The notes beneath the pieces were generated by a model that ran no database searches, had not been told where the DNA came from, and saw only the letters and a list, made by a program, of their open reading frames with translations. A program made the translations under genes and the position numbers. This document shows positions 35,890-45,369 of a stretch of 64,000 nucleotides of DNA, in pieces (the first letter of the stretch is position 1; every line of letters starts with the position of its first letter). Location of the stretch: positions 3,100,001-3,164,000 of the forward strand of contig NZ_JACBZY010000001.1 of NCBI RefSeq assembly GCF_013408685.1, read 5' to 3'. The DNA is from Schumannella luteola (GTDB taxonomy: Bacteria; Actinomycetota; Actinomycetes; Actinomycetales; Microbacteriaceae).

Positions 35890-35905
35890 GTCTGAAATCA
35901 CAGAC
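35890..35905. promoter_or_regulatory. hut operator copy 2, GTCTG-N6-CAGAC
   Basis: GTCTGAAATCACAGAC lies in the 126-bp divergent gap between hutG and hutH. Half-sites and spacing are identical to the copy before hutU, although the central six bases differ completely, which is what selection for a dimer-binding site would leave. Confidence 0.65.
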
Positions 35906-35959
35906 GCGGATGCGACTCAACGGCATCCCAGTCGTCGCGCGACGCAGTCGAATGGGCGC

Positions 35960-37639
35960 ATGACGTCGAGCAGCGCCCCCGCGACCGGTCCGCACTCCGG
36001 CACCCCGAACCGCGGCACCACCAGCCCCGGCACCCCGACCGCGGCCCCGACCGCCGTCGAGACGGGCGACGGCGTCGTCATCCGTCTCGGCGGTCGCTCC
36101 CTCGCCCCGGCCGACGTCGTCGCCGTCGCCCGGCACGGCGCCCGCGTCGCGCTGAGCGAGCGCGCTCTCGCTGACATGGCCGCGAGTCGCCGGGTGATCG
36201 ACGAGCTCGCGAGCGACACGCTCCCCCACTACGGCGTCTCGACCGGCTTCGGCGCGCTCGCCTCGCTGTCGATCCCCCGCGAGCAGCGCCGTCAGCTGCA
36301 GCGCAGCCTGGTGCGCTCGCACGCCGCCGGCACCGGCGCCGAGGTCGAGCGCGAGGTCGTGCGCGCCCTGCTCCTGTTGCGCGTCGACACCCTCGCCTCG
36401 GGCCGCACCGGAGCCCGCCCGGAGGTCGCGCAGGTCTACGTCGACCTGCTCAACGCCGGCATCACGCCGGTCGTGCACGAGTACGGCTCGCTCGGCTGCT
36501 CGGGCGACCTCTCGCCGCTCGCCCACTGCGCGCTCGCCGTCATGGGCGAGGGCGAGGTGCGTGATGCCGAGGGCGCGCTGCGTCCCGCCGCCGAGGTGCT
36601 CGCTGAGTCCGGCATCACGCCGGTCGTGCTCGAGGAGAAGGAGGGCCTGGCTCTCATCAACGGCACCGACGGCATGCTCGGCATGCTGCTGCTGGCCCTG
36701 CACGACCTCGAGCACCTGCTGCGGGTCGCGGATGTCAGCGCGGCCGGCAGCGTCGAAGCCCTGCTCGGCACCGACAGCGTGTTCGCCGACGACCTGCACG
36801 CGCTGCGTCCGCATCCCGGCCAGGCCGCCTCGGCCGCGAACATGTCGCGCGTTCTCGCCGACTCCGCGCTCGTCTCGCGCCGCACGGAGGGGCAGTTCAC
36901 CCGCGTGCAGGATGCGTACTCGTTGCGCTGCGCCCCGCAGGTGCACGGCGCCGCCCGCGACACGATCGCGCACGCCGCCCGGGTCGCCGCGATCGAGCTG
37001 ACCAGTGCGATCGACAATCCCGTCGTCACGCTCGACGGCCGCGTCGAGTCGAACGGCAACTTCCACGGCGCCCCCGTGGGCTACGTGCTCGACTTCCTCG
37101 CGATCGCCGCCGCCGACGTCGCCTCCATGTCGGAGCGCCGCACCGACCGGCTGCTCGACGTCAACCGCAGCCACGGCCTGCCGCCGTTCCTCGCCGGCGA
37201 CCCCGGCGTCGACTCGGGACTCATGATCGCCCAGTACACCGCCGCCGGCATCGTCAGCGAGCTCAAGCGCCTCGCCGTACCCGCCTCGGTCGACTCGATC
37301 CCCTCGTCGGCCATGCAGGAAGACCACGTGTCGATGGGATGGGGTGCCGCCCGCAAACTGCGCCGCAGCGTCGACGGTCTCGGCCGGGTGCTGGCGATCG
37401 AGCTGCTGGCAGGCACCCGCGCCCTCGACTTCCGCGCCGGCGCGGTCGCGGGAGCCGCCGGAGCCGTCGATGCGGCACCCGGATCGGCGGGCTCGGCCGT
37501 GCATGCGCTGTTCCGCGGCGACATCGCCCCCGCCGGTGACGACGTCGTCACGGCTCCCGACATCGAGCGGGCCGTGCAGCATGTCGTGTCGGGGCGCGTG
37601 CTAGAAGTGGTCGAGGGCGCGGTCGGCGCGCTGGCCTGA
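35960..37639 (+). CDS. hutH: Histidine ammonia-lyase (HutH)
   Basis: A 559-residue enzyme that deaminates histidine to urocanate, the first step of the hut pathway. The MIO-forming tripeptide sits in GSLGCSGDLSPLAH and reads Cys180-Ser181-Gly182 rather than the commoner Ala-Ser-Gly. Other signatures present are YGVSTGFGALA, the QDAYSLRCAPQVHGA active-site loop and FHGAPVGYVLDF. About 40 residues of Thr/Pro/Ala-rich sequence precede the conserved N-terminus. ATG 35960 follows the divergent regulatory gap, so the preceding long open frame is not used. Confidence 0.94.
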   Translation: MTSSSAPATGPHSGTPNRGTTSPGTPTAAPTAVETGDGVVIRLGGRSLAPADVVAVARHGARVALSERALADMAASRRVIDELASDTLPHYGVSTGFGALASLSIPREQRRQLQRSLVRSHAAGTGAEVEREVVRALLLLRVDTLASGRTGARPEVAQVYVDLLNAGITPVVHEYGSLGCSGDLSPLAHCALAVMGEGEVRDAEGALRPAAEVLAESGITPVVLEEKEGLALINGTDGMLGMLLLALHDLEHLLRVADVSAAGSVEALLGTDSVFADDLHALRPHPGQAASAANMSRVLADSALVSRRTEGQFTRVQDAYSLRCAPQVHGAARDTIAHAARVAAIELTSAIDNPVVTLDGRVESNGNFHGAPVGYVLDFLAIAAADVASMSERRTDRLLDVNRSHGLPPFLAGDPGVDSGLMIAQYTAAGIVSELKRLAVPASVDSIPSSAMQEDHVSMGWGAARKLRRSVDGLGRVLAIELLAGTRALDFRAGAVAGAAGAVDAAPGSAGSAVHALFRGDIAPAGDDVVTAPDIERAVQHVVSGRVLEVVEGAVGALA

Positions 37640-37655
37640 GCGGGAGAGTCGAGGG

Positions 37656-38450
37656 GTGCTGGTGACCGAATCCTCCTCGCGGGTGCCCGCACTCGAGAAC
37701 GGCCTGCGCATCCTCAGCCTGCTCGCCTCGACCGGGCCGCTGCCCGCCGCATCCATCGCGCAGCGCCTCGACCTGCCGCGCTCGAGCGTCTACCACCTGC
37801 TCAACGTCGCCGAGCGGGCCGGCTTCGTGCTGCGCCTCGCCGACGAGAACCGCTTCGGCCTGGGCGTCGCGGCGGCCGAGTTCGGCTCCGCCTACGCCCG
37901 GCAGGAGCCGCTCGCCCGCATCGCCCGCGTGCAGGTCGCCCGCCTCGTCGACCAGATCGGCGTCAGCGCGCACCTCGTGGTGCTGCACGGCCGCGACGTG
38001 CTCTACGTGATCGAGGAGCGCGCGAAGCACGCCCCCTGGCTCGTGACCGACGTGGATGTGCGCCTGCCCGCGAGCCTCACGGCGAGCGGTCGCGCGATCC
38101 TCGCCGCGCTGCCGCCCGCTCAGCTGCGCGCGCTGTTCCCGAACGCCGAGGCCTTCGTGCAGCGGCATCCTGACCGCCCCGGCGTCGCCAGCTACGCCGA
38201 GCTGCGCCGGGTGCTCGACGAGGTGCGCCGACGCGGATGGGCGGAAGAGCGCGGCGACGTCACGCCCGGCCTGTCGTCGATCGCCGTTCCCGTGCTCGAC
38301 CACCGGGACTGGCCCGTCGCCGGCATCGCCCTGACGTTCCCCGACGACGCGCCCGTCGCCGCCGACCCCGCGGCGCTCGCGAGCCTCGCCGAACGCCTCG
38401 GCGCCGTCTCCGCCGAGATCTCGCGCCGGCTCTACGCCTCGCGCGCCTGA
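37656..38450 (+). CDS. IclR-family transcriptional regulator, likely hut regulator
   Basis: A 264-residue IclR protein. The N-terminal winged helix-turn-helix (about residues 10-70) reads ALENGLRILSLLASTGPLPAASIAQRLDLPRSSVYHLLNVAERAGFV. The C-terminal effector domain has RPGRLAASLTASGRAILAAL-type features (LPASLTASGRAILAALP). It starts 16 bp after hutH and is almost certainly in its transcript. The shared GTCTG-N6-CAGAC dyad in two hut promoters suits a dimeric IclR protein. Either repressor or activator action is possible. Confidence 0.88.
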   Translation: MLVTESSSRVPALENGLRILSLLASTGPLPAASIAQRLDLPRSSVYHLLNVAERAGFVLRLADENRFGLGVAAAEFGSAYARQEPLARIARVQVARLVDQIGVSAHLVVLHGRDVLYVIEERAKHAPWLVTDVDVRLPASLTASGRAILAALPPAQLRALFPNAEAFVQRHPDRPGVASYAELRRVLDEVRRRGWAEERGDVTPGLSSIAVPVLDHRDWPVAGIALTFPDDAPVAADPAALASLAERLGAVSAEISRRLYASRA

Positions 38451-38451
38451 C

Positions 38452-38501
38452 GGCGCCGCGGCGCCCCGCCCCGCCCCGCGCCGCGCCGCGCCGCCCGAGC
38501 C
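38452..38501. other. GC-only palindrome and low-complexity tract after the IclR gene
   Basis: Directly after the stop, GGCGCCGCGGCGCC (38452-38465) is a self-complementary 14-mer, followed by short CCCCG and CGCCG repeats. It could act as a weak terminator; it may also be slippage-prone. No T tract. Confidence 0.4.
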
Positions 38502-38573
38502 TCCACGTCGGTGACGCGGCGCTCACCCGTCCCTCCCGCCCCCATCCCACGCTCCCGTGTCGGCGGCGCCGCC

Positions 38574-38579
38574 TACGCT
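38574..38579 (+). promoter_or_regulatory. -10 element TACGCT, leaderless geometry
   Basis: Ends 7 bases before ATG 38587 and supports that start over the in-frame upstream codon at 38557. Confidence 0.55.
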
Positions 38580-38586
38580 CGCGCCC

Positions 38587-39201
38587 ATGACGCCGAAGCG
38601 GGATCAGCTGCGCGAGCAGGGTGCGGGCCCGGGATGCTGCGCTCCCGACTGCGGGGACACCGCGGATCCCGACGCGCTCGTCCCGCTCTGCCCGCACCAT
38701 CTCGCACTCGCGGTCGACGGGGCGACCTCCGGAATCGAGGATGCGCTGCCTGCCCCCTGCGTGGCCTGCGGCTCGCGCCTCGGCGTGCGCTACCCGAGCG
38801 GCTGGCTGTGCGCGGTGTGCGAGTGGCGCCACGGCGAGCTCCCCGACGATCTCGGTGAGCGCGGCGGCCGACCCCTGCGCGTCGACGTCGTCTACTACCT
38901 GCGCGTCGCCGACCGCGGTCACAGCGGCGACGGCGATCGCTTCAAGATCGGAACCTCGGGCAACCTCGGCCAGCGGATGCAGCAGCTCTGGCACGACGAG
39001 CTCGTGGCGATCGAGCGCGGCGACCGCCATCGCGAACGCGCCCGGCACGCGCAGTTCGCCGCCACACGCTACGGCACGACCGAGTGGTTCGCCCGCTCCG
39101 ACGAGCTGGATGCGCACCTCGCTGCGCTCAGCGCCGGAGTCGACGATCCCTGGCTGCTGCACGCGCGCTGGCGCAGCGAGGCGCTCGCGCTGCGCGGCTG
39201 A
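38587..39201 (+). CDS. Zinc-finger/GIY-YIG-like nuclease family protein
   Basis: A 204-residue two-part protein. The N-terminal 85 residues carry paired cysteines and a histidine pair (CCAPDCG, CPHH, CVACG, CAVCEW), reading as one or two small zinc ribbons. The C-terminal part begins VVYYLRV, then FKIGTSGNLGQRMQQL, close to the T5orf172/MUG113 form of the GIY-YIG fold, with HARFAATR-like helix (RHAQFAATRYGTTEWF) and a Glu in TEWF. Catalysis is plausible but unproven. These proteins occur singly in actinobacterial genomes, often near mobile DNA. It faces a second nuclease-like gene with 26 bp between stops. Confidence 0.75.
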   Translation: MTPKRDQLREQGAGPGCCAPDCGDTADPDALVPLCPHHLALAVDGATSGIEDALPAPCVACGSRLGVRYPSGWLCAVCEWRHGELPDDLGERGGRPLRVDVVYYLRVADRGHSGDGDRFKIGTSGNLGQRMQQLWHDELVAIERGDRHRERARHAQFAATRYGTTEWFARSDELDAHLAALSAGVDDPWLLHARWRSEALALRG

Positions 39202-39227
39202 GGCCGTCCGGGCTGAGGGGCTGATCG

Positions 39228-40151
39228 TCAGCGCAGGTAGGCGTCGACGAACAGCTCCCCGCGGATCGCCCGCAGCTCATCCAGCAGCCGCGGCCAGAAC
39301 GCCTTCGTCAGCCCGCTGACGAGCAGATCGTGCGGCCCGAGCGCCGGCAGCTTCCCGGTGCGGATGCGCACCACCTCCCAACCGGCCGCCCGCACGGCGC
39401 GGTCCTTGCGCCGGTCGACCGCCTCACGCCGCCCGACGTGCTCGAGCCCGTGCCGGCCGGTGCTGTCGTACTCGATCGCGATGCGCAGCTCGGGCAGCAG
39501 CACGTCGGGCCAGGCCTCGACGTGATCGAAGAACGCCCGGCCGAGACGGATGGCGTTCGCGCTCTGGTCGAGGTCGAGCAGCTCGGCGAGGTGCTGGCGC
39601 AGCTCGCCCTCGATGACCGAAGCCGGCTTCGGAGCGCACACGCTGACGAACGCCTCGCCCACGGGGAGGTCGGGGGTCTTCGCGCACAGCGGACGGGCCG
39701 GCCTCGCCGGCTTGCGCGGTCGGGCTGCGGCTGCTCCGACCGCGGGCCGCACCGGCCCCGCCGCGCCCCGGATGACGAGACCCGACGCGGTGCCGGCGAC
39801 CGCCGCATCCACCTCGGAGGGCAGCCGCGGGCGCGCCACCGGCCGCTTCAGCGCGAGCTCGCGGCACTCCGGGCACCACGACGATCGGCGACGCTCGCGT
39901 CCCGGTCGGTCGCGCTGCTCTCCCGGCGTCGCAGCGAAGCGGTGCCCGGCGTCGCACTCCCAGAGCAGCAGCACCTCGGCCGCGGGCGGGATCTGCGTCA
40001 GCGTGAAGCCGTGATTGAGATCCGGGTGGTACTGCCGGATCAGCACCGGATACGACGACCATGCCTCCCGGTAGGTGCCGATCGGGTACGGCACGTCGAC
40101 GCCGCGCGAGAACTGGCGGCGCTGCCACCACTGCTCGACGGATTCGACCAC
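39228..40151 (-). CDS. Zinc-ribbon plus Vsr/DUF559-like endonuclease-fold protein
   Basis: A 307-residue protein. Residues about 55-100 hold a DUF4379-like treble-clef (LLWECDAGHRFAATP, then WCPEC), with the first ribbon residue pattern W-x-C-x-x-G-H. A Pro/Ala/Arg-rich linker follows. The C-terminal about 130 residues form a Vsr/DUF559-type PD-(D/E)xK core: LPELRIAIEYDSTGRHG, with D-x-A-V-R-A-A-G-W-E-V-V-R-I-R as the second strand (KDRAVRAAGWEVVRIR). The E-Y-D acidic pair suggests an active nuclease. TAGCGT ends 6 bases before the GTG start. Function unknown; related proteins are common in Microbacteriaceae. Confidence 0.72.
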   Translation of the reverse strand: MVESVEQWWQRRQFSRGVDVPYPIGTYREAWSSYPVLIRQYHPDLNHGFTLTQIPPAAEVLLLWECDAGHRFAATPGEQRDRPGRERRRSSWCPECRELALKRPVARPRLPSEVDAAVAGTASGLVIRGAAGPVRPAVGAAAARPRKPARPARPLCAKTPDLPVGEAFVSVCAPKPASVIEGELRQHLAELLDLDQSANAIRLGRAFFDHVEAWPDVLLPELRIAIEYDSTGRHGLEHVGRREAVDRRKDRAVRAAGWEVVRIRTGKLPALGPHDLLVSGLTKAFWPRLLDELRAIRGELFVDAYLR

Positions 40152-40157
40152 GCTCGC

Positions 40158-40163
40158 ACGCTA
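40158..40163 (-). promoter_or_regulatory. -10 element TAGCGT, leaderless geometry
   Basis: Ends 6 bases before the GTG start at 40151 of the zinc-ribbon endonuclease-like gene. Confidence 0.6.
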
Positions 40164-40184
40164 GGCGCGACCGCCGACACGAGG

Positions 40185-40892
40185 TCAGATGCCGAGGGAG
40201 TGGATCACCATCCCGATCGTGTTGTAGGTCACGTGCACCGCCACTCCCGGCCAGATCGACCGGGAGTAACGCAGGAGCAGTCCGTTGCCGAGGCCGATGA
40301 TGAACGCCATCGGGGTCACATCGTTGACGCCGTGCGCGGCCGCGAAGATCGCGGCGCCCAGGATCACGGCGATCGCGGTGTTCCAGCGCAGCAGGAACCG
40401 GGTGATGACCCCGCGGAAGAACAGCTCCTCGCCGAGCGGGGTCAGCATGCCGCCGAGCACGATCGTCGCGATCAGCCCCGCCGGCCCGGCCATCGAGCTG
40501 TCGCGATAGCTCTGCTGCACGTCTCCGGCGCCCGGGACGAGAGGATCGATCAGCGCGGCGACCGGCCAGCTGAGCGCGACGTTCGCGATCCCGATGCCGA
40601 TCGCGGCCAGGATCCACCACGGACGCACCCGACGCAGCCCGAACGGCTGCACTCGGCGGATGCGGATCACGACCGCCGCCCCGAACGCGATCGCCGGCAC
40701 GGCCGCCGAGATCGCGAAGTTCGCGAGGCCCGGGAGAGATCCGTCGGAGGGGAGCATCAAGGTCAGCAGCGCGGTGCCGAGGTAGAGCGCCACGACGACG
40801 GGAACGGCCACGGCGATCTCCGCCCATCCCGGCCGATCCCATCTCGGCCGATCCCGCATCGGCGCTGAAGTCCTGCTGGTGTCGATCGCCAT
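40185..40892 (-). CDS. CPBP-family intramembrane metalloprotease
   Basis: A 235-residue protein with six to seven membrane helices of the CAAX protease/bacteriocin-processing (CPBP, ABI) family. The two conserved motifs are EELFFRGVI (Glu-Glu-x-x-x-Arg) and FAAAHGVND (first His), with a final HVTYNTIGMVI (second His-x-x-x-Asn). These form the active site inside the membrane. The Pro/Arg-rich first 25 residues are cytosolic. Substrate unknown; no bacteriocin gene is adjacent. Confidence 0.88.
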   Translation of the reverse strand: MAIDTSRTSAPMRDRPRWDRPGWAEIAVAVPVVVALYLGTALLTLMLPSDGSLPGLANFAISAAVPAIAFGAAVVIRIRRVQPFGLRRVRPWWILAAIGIGIANVALSWPVAALIDPLVPGAGDVQQSYRDSSMAGPAGLIATIVLGGMLTPLGEELFFRGVITRFLLRWNTAIAVILGAAIFAAAHGVNDVTPMAFIIGLGNGLLLRYSRSIWPGVAVHVTYNTIGMVIHSLGI

Positions 40893-41089
40893 CGTCTCTC
40901 CGCCTCGCTCTCCGCCCCGCGCATCCGGCGAGGCCGCGATCGCGAGTCAACGGCGTGCCCCGAGGGCAGGGTCAAGCGGCGGACTGATCGGCCGGGTCAG
41001 CACGGGAGGCGCCCGCCGCGGCGTGCTTCCCGAGCGCGGCGTGCTGTAGAGCTGTCGAACCGGTCGAGTTGGTCGAGCTGTCGAGCCGG

Positions 41090-41632
41090 TCAGCCCGCGG
41101 CCGCGACCTCCGCGAGCGGCACGACCCGCGCCCCCGCGTCACGCAGGGCGGCGAGGAACGCCGTGTGCACGGTGCGCCCGTCGACCGCCGTGCCGCCGTA
41201 CTCGAGATCGGGAGCGGCACAGCCGTCGGCGACCACGGAGACGTCGAAGCCGAGATCGAGCGCGGCACGCGTGGACGCATCCACGCACATGCTCGTCATG
41301 AAGCCCGCGATCGTGAGCGGATCGGCGGTCGCCGACCCGAGCTCGGCGGCGAGGGAGGTTCCGGCGAAGGCGTTCGGCAGCGCTTTGGTCACGACGGTCT
41401 CGCCCGCGAGCGGGGCGGCGACGGGGTGGATCTCGGCTCCGTCGGTTCCGGCGACCAGGAAGCCCGCCTCGGCATCCTGCTCGAGGTGCTGAACGTGCAC
41501 GATCCGCTCGCCGCGACGGCGTGCGTCCGCGAGGGCGGCGGCGATGACGTGGCCTGCCGCCTCGACGCCGACGAGCGGGTAGGCGCCGCCGGTGAAGTAG
41601 TCGCGCTGAGCATCGATGATCAGGAGGGTCAT
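41090..41632 (-). CDS. Isochorismatase-like cysteine hydrolase
   Basis: A 180-residue alpha/beta hydrolase of the isochorismatase superfamily. The catalytic triad can be read: Asp8 in LLIIDAQRDYF, Lys in VVTKALPNAF and Cys in GFMTSMCVDAS. This set of residues is typical of nicotinamidase-like amidases. The physiological amide is unknown. TAGGTT ends 6 bases before ATG. Downstream, the 17-bp sequence at 41049-41065 is repeated with one change at 41075-41091, which reaches the stop codon. Confidence 0.88.
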   Translation of the reverse strand: MTLLIIDAQRDYFTGGAYPLVGVEAAGHVIAAALADARRRGERIVHVQHLEQDAEAGFLVAGTDGAEIHPVAAPLAGETVVTKALPNAFAGTSLAAELGSATADPLTIAGFMTSMCVDASTRAALDLGFDVSVVADGCAAPDLEYGGTAVDGRTVHTAFLAALRDAGARVVPLAEVAAAG

Positions 41633-41638
41633 GCCGCG

Positions 41639-41644
41639 AACCTA
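41639..41644 (-). promoter_or_regulatory. -10 element TAGGTT, leaderless geometry
   Basis: Ends 6 bases before the ATG at 41632 of the isochorismatase-like gene. Confidence 0.6.
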
Positions 41645-41684
41645 GCCCGCGAGCGTGACGCGGGCGCCAACGCGCGCGGAACGC

Positions 41685-42533
41685 TCAGCGCGCCAGCAGT
41701 CCGTGCCGCTGGAAGGCCTTCCAGACGCCGTCGTCGGCGACCGAGGCGGTCACCTCATCCGCCACCGCCTTGACCGCGCCGTCGGCGTTGCCCATCGCGA
41801 TGCCCAGACCGGCGATCGCGATCATCTCGATGTCGTTGGCGCTGTCGCCGATCGCGACGACGTCGTCGATCGACTCCCCCAGCCGCTCCAGCACGGCGAG
41901 GATCGCGCTGCCCTTGTGAACGCCGACCGGGCTGACCTCGCCGCCCGACTCGCCGAGGAACGGGATCGATCCGGTGATGACGTGGAAGTGCTCGCCGAGC
42001 CCGTCGCGCACGGTCGCGAAGGTCGTCGGGTCGTCGCCGAAGAAGGTGATCTTGGCGATGCGGTCGAGCAGCTCGGGGTCGCTCTCCCAGTCGCGCTCGA
42101 CGAGGTGGATGCTCGCATCCTCGAACTCGGGCGCGCCGGTCCAGGCGCCGTAGCGCTCGAAGAACGGGCGCAGCCGATCGGCGAGTCCGGCGCTCGGGTG
42201 CACGGCGTCGAAGCTCTGCAGCAGGAACTCGATGCCCCGCGTCTGCAGGAAGTCGATCGTCTCGACGACCCGCTCGCGCTGCATCGTGCGGGCGGCCACG
42301 AGCTCGCCGTCGAGCTCGACGAAGCCGCCGCCCGCGGTCACGTCGCCGTCGAAGCCGATGTCGGTGATGATCGTCGGGATCTCGGCCCGAGCCCGCCCGG
42401 TGCACACGAACACCAGGTGCCCGGCCTCGCGCGCCCCGCGCACCGCCGCGACGGCGCCCGGCGAGAGCCGCTCGCCGTGGTCGAGCAGGGTTCCGTCGAC
42501 GTCGAGGAAGATCAGGCGGCGGCGGGTCGTCAT
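41685..42533 (-). CDS. Cof-type HAD-superfamily phosphatase
   Basis: A 282-residue HAD hydrolase with a C2B cap, the group that dephosphorylates sugar phosphates and related metabolites. Motif I is LIFLDVDGTLLDHG (nucleophile and acid/base Asp), the Thr of motif II is in FVCTGRAR, a Lys in GVHKGSAI is motif III and the metal aspartates are in AIGDSANDIEMI. All four are intact. Length is normal. TAGCGT ends 6 bases before ATG, immediately behind the argG terminator. Confidence 0.9.
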   Translation of the reverse strand: MTTRRRLIFLDVDGTLLDHGERLSPGAVAAVRGAREAGHLVFVCTGRARAEIPTIITDIGFDGDVTAGGGFVELDGELVAARTMQRERVVETIDFLQTRGIEFLLQSFDAVHPSAGLADRLRPFFERYGAWTGAPEFEDASIHLVERDWESDPELLDRIAKITFFGDDPTTFATVRDGLGEHFHVITGSIPFLGESGGEVSPVGVHKGSAILAVLERLGESIDDVVAIGDSANDIEMIAIAGLGIAMGNADGAVKAVADEVTASVADDGVWKAFQRHGLLAR

Positions 42534-42539
42534 GCCGCA

Positions 42540-42545
42540 ACGCTA
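42540..42545 (-). promoter_or_regulatory. -10 element TAGCGT of the HAD gene, leaderless geometry
   Basis: Ends 6 bases before the ATG at 42533. It abuts the argG terminator hairpin, so the two signals are packed within 50 bp. Confidence 0.6.
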
Positions 42546-42587
42546 ACGGGGCCGGTGACGCGCAGGTTGCGCATCGCCCGGCCCCGT
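42546..42587 (-). terminator. argG terminator hairpin
   Basis: Perfect 10-bp inverted repeat ACGGGGCCGG (42546-42555) with CCGGCCCCGT (42578-42587). The loop contains a second small hairpin GCGCA-GGT-TGCGC. It lies 17 bases beyond the argG stop. Confidence 0.75.
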
Positions 42588-42604
42588 CAGAGGTGGGTCT
42601 CGTA

Positions 42605-45368
<2,764 letters not shown>

Positions 45369-45369
45369 C

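Noticed and set aside
34814-37582. A 922-codon open frame on the minus strand across the hut locus
   Set aside because: Only its C-terminal 339 codons (hutG) match a family; the rest is antisense to hutH, where low stop density comes from high GC.
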